The notes: generated by a model not told the origin, from the letters alone. Positions 41,767 through 54,478 are shown, counted from the stretch's first letter. The stretch is DNA of 64,000 nt from Siphonodentalium dalli (GCA_032622095.1 CP136069.1:85518958-85582957), one strand, 5' to 3'. Numbers and translations: made by a program.

Positions 41767-42739
41767 TATATGGGAAATCATAGGGAAGATGTGTGACAAT
41801 TTTGTTATGCAAAAAGCACACAAGGCTATTGACCAATCAGGGCCCAGTGTCTATTTTATTCTCTCCTATATATTCCTCCTGCATCAGCTAGTAGTCTACA
41901 TACCTCTAGAAATTGAAGACCAAAAGAAATTCCAAATTGCTACCTTTTTTTACTTTTTTGTTGTTTCTAAATAAAGGCAAAAACATGAGGGATTAAGGAA
42001 ACGGGCCTCTTGGCCCTTTCGGCAATCCCGGGGTTAGCCAACCCAAACCACTCACCCTAGATGTCACTCCGAACCCTATTTACACCAGTGTAACCTAGTG
42101 AGGAGTAGTTCAGACGAGAACGACTTCGTAGAAACTGATTTGATTTCAGAGACAAGAGTGGTGTTTGGAGGGGGTTAGGGGAAACAGTATGGTGGAATAA
42201 AGGAGTATGTCAGAGTGCTACATGGTAATATTATTTTATTGTTTCTCTACATTGAATTTCGTTCGGCTATATCATCTTGGCATTTAGTTGTTAGTTTTTA
42301 TGTGTATCCATATAATAGTTCGTCCGTCGAGCCGCATTTTTGTCCGTCTGTACGTAGACAATTTATGCTTGGCGCGATTACTCAAACATTTTTATGTCCG
42401 ATCGGAACCGAACTTGGTGTATGAGTTTCTCAGCCCACAGTACAGATCAAAATCGAATAGGAGTTTTATCCGATTTTTGTTTGTTAACAGAGTATGACCT
42501 TTTCGACTTAGAGTTCACGCATGGTGCGACAACTCATTTTTTTAATGATTATTATTTAATTGGAACAATGGTTTCCAATATATTCATATTGTCATGGTTG
42601 ACGTTTATTGCTTAGGAGATTAATATTGCAGGTTATGGATTTTAGCGTCAAGTGACATTGTAGACTTGTAGTTGTAAAACATTGTAATTCGATAATCTAG
42701 TTTTATTGAGGGCTACGTACCGTCTTTTATATGAAGTGT
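41767..42739. other. Non-coding stretch
   Basis: Contains GGGCCTCTTGGCCC near 42002 and a degenerate stretch like other AGTTATGGCC-type repeats near 42390-42500. Short frames are without motif. Confidence 0.5.
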
Positions 42740-43066
42740 GGTAATCACCACATGACCTCCTCATAAACCCACCTTCAAAACTACTATGGAAACACCTTGT
42801 TGACACCACCATTAACAACTACTGGTTTGATAAGATGAAAGAAGAAGCTAACAACAAGTCCTCTCTGAAGTACATAAATCTTCAAGATGCCACCCAAGGT
42901 AAAAACCCACCCAATTTGGGATAACTGCGGCTCTGAGCCCCTTTGCAACCACCATGGCCACGGCTAAGATGAAAATGGCAACAGGCACATACATCCTCCA
43001 AAGACAGAAAACAAGATTAAGCAACTCCCATCGAAAATCCAACGTGCCACCTATGTAACAAGACAG
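42740..43066 (+). pseudogene. LINE reverse-transcriptase C-terminal fragment (part 1)
   Basis: Across at least two frameshifts the translation reads LLWKHLVDTTINNYW, EANNKSSLKYINLQDAT, WDNCGSEPLA, MATGTYILQRQK and NPTCHLCNKTVKD. This is the familiar C-terminal region of LINE polyproteins up to the first half of the terminal Cys/His motif. It stops exactly where the second half (HFL-x-TCP) should begin. That second half is found at 45744. Confidence 0.7.
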
Positions 43067-43200
43067 TCAAAGACTGTGGGGTCGCTCACCAGACTGCAAA
43101 GACTGATGAGACTGGGACTCTGGAGACCACAATAGTCAGATATTTTCATAAGCACTTTGAAAAAAGTAGATCTAAACATGATATGTGGCTAGAGAGGCTT
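43067..43200. other. Short sequence after LINE fragment
   Basis: Open for about 45 codons in the LINE frame but not LINE-like. Origin unknown. Confidence 0.3.
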
Positions 43201-43266
43201 CAGTAGTGTACAGTGGGTAATTTCAAGGTGAATATCCACCATGAAATTGCCCACTGTTCACTACTG
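43201..43266. repeat. 30-bp-stem hairpin
   Basis: CAGTAGTGTACAGTGGGTAA...CAAGGTG pairs with CACCATG...TTGCCCACTGTTCACTACTG around a short loop, with two or three mismatches. Confidence 0.75.
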
Positions 43267-44522
43267 ATCACCCCCCTCCTCCAGCTCAACAAGTCCCCTC
43301 CCGACCGGGCTCCAGACTCCCAAGTCTTGGGTTGGAATTTCACAACCGACATCTCAAACTTTCTCAATTTTTGGAAATTTCCAATCTCACAAGCACCTTT
43401 TTATAAAACCATTTAGACATGTTTGAAGCCCATTTATCCATGGACCCAAAACACCATACATGTATGTCAGATTAATCAGTTAGGTAGTTCCAAGGAAGAT
43501 GTTTTAATGAATTTGGTATTTCAATGATTTTTTAAACACAAAATTGTTAACTCCTCATAGCCCCCGTCATTTCTTAACAGGTTGACCTGATGTTAACAAA
43601 TCTGAATATCAGTCACTAAAGGATCATCCATACTATATGTAAGCTAAATAGTCCAACCTCTCTTGAGAAGACAATTTAAGAATGACTATAGAGACATACA
43701 GTTATGTCCCTGGTCCCACCCTATTTAACCTGGTGACCACATCTGAATAAATTTCAATACCAGATACCAAAGAACCCTTCATACTAAATATCAGCAAAAT
43801 AGACCTGTTAACATTTGTGGCGATTTCGGTCGAACAGTTTAACCCGAAGTAGGAAAATGTGGACTGTTACTGGTTGAAAAATCAAATCTACAGCCTCATT
43901 GCCTCCACCCAGGCAGCTTAGAAATCAATAGGAATCTATATATTATTATACCAGTATCAAACAGCATACATACAGGTAGGGTGGGTGGTTGAGAGTTAAA
44001 TCTCTTATCTCTGCCCTTATTTGAACAAATGTGAATCCCCATCTATGAGATCTATTCATCTAGAAATTTCAAACTGTAGATTTTAAGAGTTGAAGATAAC
44101 TGATTTTCCTCAAAAGTTTCCTAAAAATGACCTCACGTGTACAAATCTGAACCCCACTCACCAAAGGACCCTTCATACCAAAAGCTAAATAGGCCTGATG
44201 GTTTCTGAAGAATTACTATGGAGGGAAAGAGTTATGGCCCTGGCTTCTCACCTATATGACCTGATGAACTCATTTGAACAAATCTGAATGTGAGTCAAAA
44301 TATATAAACCATTTCAGTCTTTAATATGTATGTGGAGAAGAACAAAATTGATAGACGGATGGAAACATCCCAACAGAGGGATGGACGGGAGGACATACTG
44401 ACAGACAAATTCAATCCAATATACCCCCCCCCCCAAGTTTTCTTTGCAAATCAGGGTATAATGAGTACAACTGGATAGGTGGTGGTTAAGAATATAATAG
44501 TGGAACAGCCAAGCCTGAATAT

Positions 44523-44934
44523 AGTGTCTGACTTTTGCAGAATGAGGTCACTAAAGGGTGAATTTAGTGCTGCAATCCTGTAAGGTGGGCTAGCATCACC
44601 AAATTCACCCTCTGTGGACCTCATTATGCTTAGGCCTCAACTGCCATGGGAGACATAGGAACAGATTGAAGTTGTCCAGTTAATTGGTGATGTGCACCCA
44701 TTGGGCACTTCAATTATCAATTTTATCTTCTGACAGCAAATTAGGGAATATAGAAACTGAACAGAAGGGAAAAAGTAAGTAGAAATGTCAATTTAAGACC
44801 TGTATACTTCCCTGAAGATGAGGCCTAAGCAGAATGAGGTCCCTGGAGAGTGTATTTGGTGATGCTAGCCTACTGTGCAGAATAGCATCACTAAATTCAC
44901 CCTCTGGGGACCTCATTCTGCAAATGTCAGACAT
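44523..44934. mobile_element. Double-foldback MITE, copy 1
   Basis: Outer inverted ends GTCTGAC...TTTGCAGAATGAGGTC and GACCTCATTCTGCAAATGTCAGAC. Each ~110-bp end is itself a hairpin (AATGAGGTC...GGTGAATTT pairs with AAATTCACC...GACCTCATT). A second copy with the same design is at 55726-56152. Confidence 0.75.
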
Positions 44935-45627
44935 ACAGCATTTTGTTTTGATATGATATGTTAATGATACACACAGAGCATGACTGTTTACACCTGGCTG
45001 TCAGCCAGCTAGATAACATCTGAATTGATGACTGTTATTAACTCTTTCTGTCTGGGGCTAATACCATACTTTATGGATGTTACAAGGTGTCAGTTTTTCT
45101 AATTAATTTTTTCTTGACTGCAGTGGGTGCAGATTGGGGGGGGGTGGTAGTGGGGACAGGGGTGTAGAGGGGTGAGGAGGGAAAGGGGTGGAATGGGGTG
45201 TTTTGTGTCTAAAAAAATACAAAAAATCAGGGGTTAAAATGAAAAAAATATTTTTGTATTGGTTCATTTTGAATTGTGATTTGTTTTTTTAATTGAGCAA
45301 GGATTTAAATTTAACAATATTTAAAAAAAAAATAAAAAAAAAAAAATTTAAAGTTATGTTCCTGACACGGCCCCTATTTGACACACTGACCCCCAGTCAC
45401 TCAAGGACCTTCCATACCAAATATAAGCTAAATAGGCCTGATTGTTCTTGAAAAGAAGTTGTTTTAAGAATTACTATGGCGGGAAAGAGTTATGGCCCTA
45501 GCTTCGCAACTATTTGACTCAGTGACCTTATTTTAACAAATCTGAGTCTGAGTCAAGCAGGGAACATCCACACCAAATATGAACTCATTTGGCCTTATGA
45601 TACTGGAGAAGAAGATGATTGTTGACA

Positions 45628-45672
45628 GACGGACGGACGGACGGACGGTCAGACGGACGGACGGACGGACGA
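45628..45672. repeat. (GGAC)n tetranucleotide repeat
   Basis: GGACGGACGGACGGAC in two runs separated by GGTCAGAC. Confidence 0.85.
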
Positions 45673-45725
45673 CGGATGAGGAGTGATGACTATAGCTCCA
45701 CCGGAGACTTCGTCTCAGGTGAGCT

Positions 45726-46342
45726 AATAAAACTACAGAAGACATGATTCATTTTCTCATAACCTGTCCAATACTATCAGATGCCAGAAAACCATATATG
45801 GAGGCGATTGGCCAAGCTATACTAGAAGAGTCTCTAACACTTAATATTCAGACGCATGAATCCGACCAGTCCAGACTGCAAGCAGTGCTAGACTGTACAA
45901 AATTCAAACTCAACACAACTACTACCAAACGTGTGGAGACCATATCCAGGGGCTTATGCTACAAACTTCACAGACAACGTCTACTCATCCTAACAGCAAA
46001 AAAAAGAAGACAATGCACCTTATCTAAGCGGGACTGTCTAAACACTATGTATATAACTCCTCAGTATAATTCAGCCATCAATATCTACTAACTCACGAAA
46101 AATCCCACTGTTCAACCGAGACGACCTCATGTATATATCATTGTAATACGACCCTGCCTAACTATGCTATTATTAGATACGCGTCGTCCTACAATCAGTT
46201 TTTTGTGGTACAACTTGACCATACACACCTCTACACCATGTATTTATTTCTTAAATGTAATAGGACTACTAACGCCTCATCGAAGGCGGTTCTCCTGCAA
46301 GAGGGGGTACCTACGAAGAAGGTAAAGGTAAAATGTAAAGGT
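45726..46342 (+). pseudogene. LINE C-terminal fragment (part 2) with 3' tail
   Basis: From 45726 the frame reads NKTTED, then MIHFLITCPILSDARKPYMEAIG, the second half of the C-x2-C...H-x4-C motif, and continues to ISRGLCYKLHRQRLLIL before a stop at 46089-46091. A ~250-bp 3' UTR follows, ending in a GTAAAGG-type simple tail (AAGGTAAAGGTAAAATGTAAAGGTAA, ~46317-46343). It joins logically to the fragment at 42740-43066. It is not functional as it lacks everything upstream. Confidence 0.7.
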
Positions 46343-46343
46343 A

Positions 46344-47909
46344 ATCTGTTTAGAGTAAGTGGTCATAGGGATAGCATCCTCATATCATGGCTGCATAAAT
46401 ATTATATAGATAACACTGTAAAGTATTTTCTTGATAGCTATACTGGCGACCAGGGTATGGACTTTTTGTCAATTTATTTCAGGTTAGGGGCATACGGTAT
46501 TCCAAATTTCCAATGGTATTATATGAAATATTGGTGCCAAAGTGATACTACTAACTATACTAGTGCAAAATTGGCACTGGGACCCATGCATTCCAATAAT
46601 TTGTGTTATGATGTACATAATTATTGTCTATACATGTACTTCTTGAGTACATAACAGTATACATGTAGGCCTACTCAAAAATTCAACATCAAAACTTTAA
46701 ATTTTGTTTCCGATCATAACTATTTACTGTCGCCAAAGGATGAGTTAAACATCTGCCAATCACAATCGGCCTCTCTTTATCAGGTTCGTTCTTTTGCTTG
46801 GTTACGGTTTTAAATTTTCATAATTCCTACCTTTTCTTTGTGTATGACAATTGTGTAACATGCCAATTCTGACCCAGACTGATTCTAATTAATAACAAGT
46901 AATCACACCTACTTTGTGGCTATTTTTCGTAGCTATATAATTACTCATTTGTCAACTTGAACAAGTTAAATCGAAAGGTATATGGAATCGAAATTCAAGT
47001 GTTTCGTTGGATATATGGAGCCAAACAAATGCTTCATTGTTGATGTCTAACCTGGATTTATATGTCAAGACTTTAACTTCATGGTCATGTAAAAAAAAAA
47101 TAGAAATATGAGACTTCCCATTTAAAGTGTTTTATTTCAGAATAAGAGTGAATATTTAATAACAATCTAGAAATATAACAAGTGTAATTCTTCAAAAATA
47201 CCAAAAACCAACTATATAATCAACAACATATACAAACATATATAACAATTGTAAAGTGGAGAATTCGTTGGTAACATTTGTACCTTCTGTATAAGACACT
47301 CAAAATGTCTGAATATCTATACTTTTAATAAAACTAAATTTTGATTGTTTGTTCATTTGTCCGAACTATAGCTATAGGCTCTCTGATATGATATCTTATT
47401 AGATAGGTAACATTGACTCAGATGTCTTAAAAGGGCACTATGAATGTGTACTCATGTCAATTAACAAGGGGAGTGTCCTGGGATAGGTGACATTCCCATC
47501 AGGTATCTTAAGAGGGCACTAATTATTAATTCATAAAATTTTTTGCTATATGCGACCATCGGAGCTGAAAATTTGTACACAGATGTCAATTGACCCGTGG
47601 AGTGTCATGGAATAGGTGTTGTTGAAATCAGATGTCTTAAAAGGGCACTAATAATTAATTTAACTAACTAATTATATACCCAAAATGCTTTGAATCTGGT
47701 TGGTGACAATTGATTCACATGGGAATGTCACCTATTGATTCACATGGGGGGGGGGGGGGGGGGGGGGGGGTCATGGGATAGGCGACGTTGACCTCAGATG
47801 ACATAAAGGGGATCTAATAACAATTTAGTTAACTTATGTAGGAGATTAATTTAATGGTTGACAGTCAATGGAGGAATAGGAAAGGTGCTAATTGAAATGT
47901 CTAACCTGT
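46344..47909. other. 1.5-kb stretch without genes; 25-nt G run
   Basis: Contains repeated phrases GAATAGGTGACATT...AAAAGGGCACTAAT at 47400-47660 and a 25-nt G tract at 47746-47770. A 149-codon frame from 46205 overlaps the LINE tail and is probably chance. Confidence 0.5.
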
Positions 47910-48957
47910 GCCAAAGGATTTAGTCATGCAAAGAGTAAAATCCAAGATGGCTGCTGGCGGCCATGTTTTTTGGCTGAATAACCCCAAAAGGACTCGTTCC
48001 CATCTACATGTCATTGTTAACATCCATGACAAATTTAATGAAGATCCAACCAAAGCTAAGACCTGGAGCCCGCGCCAAAGGATTTAGTCATGCAAAGAGT
48101 AAAATCCAAGATGGCTGCTGGCGGCCATATTTTTTGGCCAAACGACCCCAAAATGACTCGTTCCCATCTACATGTCAATATTAACATCCATGACAAATTT
48201 CATGATGATCGGACAAGCAGTACGACCTGTAGCCCGCGCCAATGGATTGAATTTTGAAATCCAAGATGGCCGCCAGCGGCAATGTTTTTTGGCCGAATAA
48301 CCCCAAAATGACTCGTTCCCGTCTACATGTCAATGTCAACATTCATGACAAATTTCATAAAGATCAGACAAAAGGTACGACCTGTACCTCGCGCCAAAGG
48401 ATTTAGTCATGCAAAGAGTAAAATCCAAGATGGCTGCTGGCGGCCATGTTTTTCGGACGAACGACCCCAAAATGACTCGTTCCCATCTACATTTCAATGT
48501 TAACATCCATGACAAATTTCATGAACTTCAGACCAACGCAACGACCTGTAGCCCGCGCCAAAGGATTTAGTCATGCAAAGAGTAAAATCCAAGATGGCTG
48601 CTGGCGGCCCTGTTTTGTGGCCGAAAGACCCCAAAATGACTCGTTCCCATCTACATGTCAATATTAACATCCATGATAAATTTCATGATGATCAGACAAA
48701 CAGTACGACCAGTAGCCCGCGCCAATGGATTGAATTTTGAAATCCAAGATGGCCACCAGCGGCCATGTTTTTTGGCCGAATGACCCCAAAATGACTCGTT
48801 CCCATCTACATGTCAATGTCAACATTCATGACAAATTTCATAAAGATCAGACCAAAGGTACGATCTGTAGCCCTCGCCAAAGGAAATTGTTGACGGACAC
48901 ATGCACACACGGACGACGGACGCCAAACCATGGCAATAGCAAAGTAAGTTGAGCTAA
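47910..48957. mobile_element. AAGATGG-unit block (array B)
   Basis: Six ~160-bp units with AAGATGG motifs near 47945, 48109, 48264, 48427, 48590 and 48748 share the same two alternating subtypes as array A. The right end is ACACACGGACGACGG...AAGTTGAGCTAA. The left end is abrupt, so it may be truncated. Confidence 0.7.
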
Positions 48958-49705
48958 TAATTGATCATATACCCAAAACGATTGGACCCTGGTCGCTGGA
49001 AATTGGTATGCAGGTAATTGAGCAGGTGTGTACCATTGGATAGGTTCAATATTTGGGCAAATTGGCACCTTGAGGTAATTAGACACTGAGAGTGTCATAT
49101 TTAGAATTTTTCTCATATAAAACCAAATTTCTAGTGTGACTGGAAAAGAAGCTACATGTATTTTTAGAACAGAAATCTTGCAGAAACAATTGGAGCGTAC
49201 CAAGTGGGAGAACTATATATTGTTTGCACCCTCAATAAAGGCAAATGGCATTTCGACTGAGAGATGATTTCACGGTGAATTAACTCTTGGCTGCGTAAGA
49301 GATAAACCACTTTATTATGCCCTTATAAGACAAATAATATCCTCAATTTCAGTTTTATCTGTATGTTATTTACATATTAAAAGTTTGGACAAATTGTGTT
49401 GTTGTTGTTGTTGTACCGGTAGTTGTGGCCCAGAAGATAATTAAAAATTGATTGTCATTTATATAAGTTTTAGTATTCTTTCTAATGCACACAATTTGAG
49501 TAGCACTTCATTTTTGACAGTCTACCATGATTGATGTCAATGGTTGGCAAATTAAAAGGAAACCGGGTTGAAGGAAATCCTTATAAGGATTTTGAGAAAC
49601 ATGATGGCATAATATTGTACAAAATCAACATTCCTGAGGAAAAGATCACATAATGTGTGGACAGTGGTCCGAATAAATAACAATTGATTCAAAACAAATA
49701 TCTTT
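48958..49705. other. Non-coding stretch
   Basis: A (GTT)n run near 49400. No gene is recognised. The 118-codon minus-strand frame across 48847-49203 is largely array B read backwards. Confidence 0.5.
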
Positions 49706-49847
49706 TTTAAATAACCCTCTCCATAAAAGATAAGAAAGATGTGAATTTAATAAATATACATGTATAAACCGTCACAAATAAAAAATCTAATCATGCAATC
49801 AGATGAAATTACAGTATATCTCAAAACAAGTGCCGCTTATAAACCTT

Positions 49848-50713
49848 TCATGATTGGAGCTGCGCTGGTGCAGCATTAAAGATCATGTGCCAGTGCATTC
49901 TCTTATATATGCGAGTTTCTCATAGAGAGCCATGCATATAAAAGAGAATACACTGGCTTACATGCAGTGTTCACACTGGCCCAAATCTTTCTTGAGCCAC
50001 CACCTTAGCCAGAATTATTTGGAGCCACTTTTCATTTACTTGAGCCACATTTTTTAAACCCATATTTTAGACCACTTTGATTTAAACATATTCAAAGAAC
50101 AACACAAGCTAATTAACTCATTTTACATGCTTTACCAAAAAAAAAGTCTAACACTGGAGAGCCATCAATTGTAATTTTCATTAATAAGTTTAAATGTGGA
50201 ACAGAAAGTCTGTTTTGCCGTTTGTCTTTGATTAAATGTTGACACGAGAGGGCCCTCTCACATTCCACAGTCAACACGGGTACACAATATAGTGTTTATG
50301 CAAAATCTGATATATGATGTTTGTTCTTTCTTTGTTTCACTAATGTTTGGTGATGTGAAAGCAATACATATATGTGTTTATTACCTCTTATATTGTCTCA
50401 TGGCGGGATAGTGTTGCCTGATTGTTAATATCTTAATTTGTCCGATGGCAGTTAATTTAAGAGCCACACACCTAAATTCTTTGAGCCACTTTCTTTAGCC
50501 ACTAGCACATTTTGTTGAGCCACTTTTTTTTTCTTTCATAATTTGCAAAATTTCCTCACGGCAGAGTGAACACTGCTTACATGATCAAGGTAAACGTTGT
50601 TAGGCCAATGCATTATCTAATATATGCGAGGATCCCTATGAGAGACTCGAAAATATATGAGAATGCATTGGCACAGGGTTTTGGCAAAATTTCAGGAGCC
50701 CCAGTCATGGAAG
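49848..50713. mobile_element. TTAA-type hairpin MITE, copy a (interrupted)
   Basis: Ends near ACCTTTCATGATTGGAGC and GTCATGGAAGG. It contains the family's two ~70-nt hairpins (GTGCATTCTCTTATATATGCGAG... and its complement), and is split by the hAT MITE at 49965-50575. Confidence 0.65.
49965..50575. mobile_element. hAT-type MITE nested in copy a
   Basis: Ends CAGTGTTCACACTGG and AGAGTGAACACTG, with an exact 8-bp duplication CTTACATG at 49957-49964 and 50576-50583. The 8-bp footprint and CAGTGTTC-type termini indicate the hAT superfamily. The interior repeats GAGCCACTTT-type words and has no coding frame. Confidence 0.85.
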
Positions 50714-50851
50714 GCTCAAATAACCCTCTCCATAAAAGATAATAAAGATGTGAATGTAATAAGTACACATGCATAAACCATCACAAATACAAAATCTAAT
50801 CATCCAATCAGATGAAATTACAGTACTTCTCAAAACAAGTGCCGCTTTTAA

Positions 50852-51106
50852 CCCTTTCATGATGGGAGCTGTGCTGGTGCAGCATTAAATATCCTGTGCC
50901 AGTGCATTCTCTTATAAATGTGAGTCTCTCATAGAGAGCCTCGCATATATAATAGGAATGCACTGGCTTACAAGGTCAAGGTAAACATTCCTAGGCCAAT
51001 GCATTGTTTTATATATGCGAGGATCCCTATGGGAGACTCAAAAATATAAGAGAATCCAATGGAACAGCGATTGGCAACATTTCAGGAAGCTCCAGTCATG
51101 GAAGGG
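50852..51106. mobile_element. TTAA-type hairpin MITE, copy b
   Basis: TTAA at 50848-50851 and TCAA at 51107-51110 (one substitution) flank CCCTTTCATGA...TCATGGAAGGG. There are two hairpins, at about 50898-50970 and 50992-51068, each a near-palindrome around GCCAGTGCATTCTCTTATA and GCCAATGCATT. Confidence 0.75.
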
Positions 51107-51484
51107 TCAAATAACCCTCCCCATAAAAGGTAAAAAGATGTGAATGTAATAAGTACACATGTATAAACCATCACAAATACAAAATCTAATCATCCAATCA
51201 GATGAAATTACAGTACTTCTCAAAACAAATGCCGCTTTTAATGTGGTATTTGGCAGTTATCGATGCGGTGATAATGTTATGCAAACATAGAAAGTAAGAC
51301 AAACAATATGTACTGAACTTATGTCACAAGTGCACTGGCATAACGAATATTCAAATATTGTGCACATATGTGTGTAGTGGCTTAAAAATTGTTGAATGGA
51401 CCTCAGTGTAAGATTGGGTTCACTTCTCATTCTCATCTAAATCACCCATATATAGCTAAATGTAATGATTATTATTACGAGCTA

Positions 51485-51582
51485 CAGTAATGGCAAAAAG
51501 CCATATTTCCGACTAAATCCTGAAAAATTACCCATAATTCTGCTGTAGTTAATTAAGGAGTCAATTATTTAGGGCATTACTG
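51485..51582. mobile_element. TA-flanked mariner-like MITE, deleted copy
   Basis: TA at 51483-51484 and 51583-51584 flank CAGTAATGG...GGGCATTACTG. Only ~98 bp remain; most of the left limb is missing. Same family as 52237-52490. Confidence 0.6.
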
Positions 51583-51589
51583 TAATAAA

Positions 51590-52234
51590 CAAATTTAAAT
51601 TCATTTCCAGCAATACGCATGTAAAATGAGTCACATCATCAGAGTTAAAGATGATGTACTGTATCTCTTCCCTGAACTTTCTGTATACCGGTAGACCTGT
51701 TCAGGGGTCTAAAATGAAACTTTTTGTAGTCAGGATACAGTACTAGTCAACAGGAGGTTGTGTCGCTGCATGCAAATATATTTTATCCCAATTTTTTCCA
51801 CATGAAATGGGACACAAAATGTGGCTATTTTTTTAGAATACAACATCTTTGTTTGACAAACTAACTTTTATAAACCTTCAAGTGACATAGCTCCAGAAGT
51901 TTCTCTTGTGTAATATATCATATATTACAAGAATAAATCACAGATGCACAATTAAAATAATATGTCAACTTGTCATACTGTATAAGATACCACAACATCC
52001 TGACTGCTGCTGTATATATTCTAATATAGTCTAATCTAATCTGATAAAATAGGTATAGGAAAATATTTGTTATGCAAAGGCGAGACATCAAATAAGAGTC
52101 TTACATAAGGTAAATTATACAAGTTATTCATTCAGTTTTAAATTTAATTGCACGTGAACTAGTATATTTTATAATTTCAGTTTGTTGTCATCAACTTTAC
52201 ACAGTAAAATAAATAGCAATGTGCAACCGGTATG
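51590..52234. other. Non-coding stretch
   Basis: Nothing recognised. Confidence 0.5.
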
Positions 52235-52236
52235 TA

Positions 52237-52490
52237 CAGTAATGCTCTAAATAATTGACTGCTTAACCACAGCAGAATTATGGGTAACTTTTCAGGATTT
52301 AGTCGAAAATATGGCTTGTTGCCATTCTTCGGAAAGCTCTCGGGAGAGCTTTCCGATGAATGGCAACAAGCCATATTTTCTCGGGGAGAGCTTTCCGATG
52401 AATGGCAACAAGCCATATTTTCGACTAAATTCTGAAAAGTTACCCATAATTCTGCTGTGTTTAAGGAGTCGATTATTTAGAGCATTACTG
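52237..52490. mobile_element. TA-flanked mariner-like hairpin MITE
   Basis: TA at 52235-52236 and 52491-52492. Ends CAGTAATGCTCTAAATAAT and its complement. The limbs run ~95 bp (AACCACAGCAGAATTATGGG... paired). The centre has a 60-bp stretch (GGAGAGCTTTCCGATGAATG...) duplicated in tandem. CAGT starts with TA duplication are typical of Tc1/mariner MITEs. Confidence 0.8.
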
Positions 52491-52499
52491 TAAGCTAAG

Positions 52500-53090
52500 T
52501 TGATAAAAGTCTTACCAATTCAAGAGTTTAAATTGCATAATCACAGGATCATTATATACTAGTAGACATTCAGTATATCATAGCCAATACCCACATGGGT
52601 GGTGTGTTGCTGTGATAATGCCATAGAGATGCAACTGGCATCAATAGTCAAATGATCGACCAGAAGTCAATGTGTAAAGCGACTGTAGCCTGACACTCTA
52701 ATCTCACAATTGTATAATCAGCCTTTTTTTAAATGACAATCTAAACAATCTATCAGTTTTAAGTCTCTAGATATCCCATGCGATCCCATTTCTAGGAACA
52801 ACTGGGCATTTCCAAGGTGACGTAATAATTGTGTCCAAATATAGAGAGCATGTCTAGTGTGACACAATCCTAGTTCATGTAAACATTTGCAAGAATCATT
52901 GTACCCATATTTATAAAAAAAATGTATTTATCAAGACAACAGGATACGAACAAATAGTAAGTTGGCTGATAAATACTTTTCAGATTATGTCTCCTGGATT
53001 ACGATCAGTAATTTTGTCATATTTAATAATTTATGCATATATAACCTGTATTGGTATAATTTGTCCCCATTTCATTGACCTCCGATCTCA
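52500..53090. other. Non-coding stretch
   Basis: Nothing recognised. Confidence 0.5.
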
Positions 53091-53093
53091 CAA

Positions 53094-53212
53094 TTTATAT
53101 AGGGAGCCTCGCATATATAAGAGAATACATTGGCCTAACAATATTACCTTGAGCCAGTGCATTCTCTTATATTTGCGAGGATCTCTATGGGAGACTCGCA
53201 TATATTATAACA
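53094..53212. mobile_element. TTAA-type hairpin MITE, copy c (partial)
   Basis: Hairpin segment CTCGCATATATAAGAGAATACATTGGCC...GCCAGTGCATTCTCTTATATTTGCGAG without clear termini. Confidence 0.55.
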
Positions 53213-54470
53213 GACCGGAATTCTGTGATGGGGAGATTAACTCACATATGGTGCAGGTAGATCAGTAGTAGTAGAAAACTTGGATATGTTCATATATTTA
53301 ATATTCACTGGTAGTAGTTCAAGTGGAATATGGTAATAACAATCAATAGTAGAAACAAATATTGTCGGATCCCGTACGAAATAATATAATAAGCAATATG
53401 ACTTGAATCGTTCTCTTTCCTTCCTTTTTTTTTTTTTATTGGGTAGTTTTCCGGCCGCAGGCCGGGTAGGATGGTCGGAACGGATTGTGCAATTCCCTTC
53501 ACCATTTTTGGTTACTAATGAAATCTGGTTTATATACCAGTGCATAATAAGGTAATGAGAAAATAAAGGAAATATTTAACAAAAGAAATGAGCTTGACAG
53601 AAGTATCTCAGGGGTATAGTATTATGCAGTAGAAGAACAAATCCAGGTAATTAAGAAAGCAGGTGTTAAGATATGAATAATAAAGATTAGGATTTAAATG
53701 ACCTGGCCAGCAATAGATTGAGATTTATTAGCCCCAAGTCATGACAGCTTTGGGCTTCAGAAATATGTTGTAGTTAACAAGATTACTATAATGAACTATT
53801 ATGCAATAATATTAGCCTGCCATGACTTGATACTGAATCAAGTGAAATGGATAGAGAAAGCTTTGGAAATAGATTAAATATAGGAAAATAGTAGATACAA
53901 TTTTGAGAATAGATTTATACACAAAACCAGCCCGGTGACAATATAACAGAATGTACTGGCACATGATCTTTAGTGCTGCACCAGCTCCCATCATGAAAGG
54001 GGTAATACTATGTGAAATAGGTCCCGTATACCATGATCATTGAAGACGGTACATGTGCCAATGAAATTGCATATGGTCTGCTGCAGGCCCAATGGTCGAA
54101 TGAATACTTGATAGTAAAAAATAATTAATTTAAATGTGAGTACTAAAGACGTCAACCTGAAATATTGTTGAAACTGTTGTACAATGTTGTACAAGACTAT
54201 CAGATTATTGATCTGGTTGAATGTAAAAATAAATAGCACTCTGCCAATTTACTGAATAAACTCTTTTGCAATCCCAATGGAATATTGAATTATTTCCCAT
54301 TGTTACTGATTGCTATGAGTTATACATGTACACCCAACACAACAAATTTAAACCGAATAAATGTCTATGTGTAGTTGTAAAGAACACCTGTCTCATGTGA
54401 CTTTCATCAACAATAAAAACATGTCACCTCACACATATGGTACTGTTTATGTGACTGAATCAGGCCAATT
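53213..54470. other. Non-coding stretch
   Basis: Short TTTTTTTT run near 53425. CCGGCCGCAGGCCGG near 53451 is a small palindrome. No gene. Confidence 0.5.
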
Positions 54471-54478
54471 CTCTTTAA

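Larger units (their letters stand above)
43430..45725. repeat. Degenerate tandem repeat block between two LINE fragments
   Basis: Diverged ~150-190-bp units share CTGAATCTCAGTCAC, CCTTCATACCAAATA, AGCTAAATAGGCCTGATGG and GGGAAAGAGTTATGGCCCT. They appear at about 43560-43900, 44060-44300 and 45350-45600, interrupted by a foldback MITE at ~44523. The right end has (GGAC)n at ~45628-45672 and terminates CCTGAGACGAAG-type sequence then GTGAGCTAA, which looks like a transposon terminus (TTAGCTCACCTGAGACGAAG). No left partner was found. Confidence 0.5.
49706..51240. repeat. Tandem duplication of flank plus MITE, 2.3 units
   Basis: A ~135-bp flank (AAATAACCCTCTCCATAAAA...ACAAGTGCCGCTTTT) plus a TTAA-type MITE occurs at 49706-50717 (with a hAT MITE inside), again at 50718-51108, and the flank alone at 51109-51240. 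The MITE therefore moved first and the duplication followed. Confidence 0.8.

Noticed and set aside
46205-46654. 149-codon frame beginning with GTG
   Set aside because: Overlaps the LINE 3' UTR and its GTAAAGG tail; no recognisable protein features.
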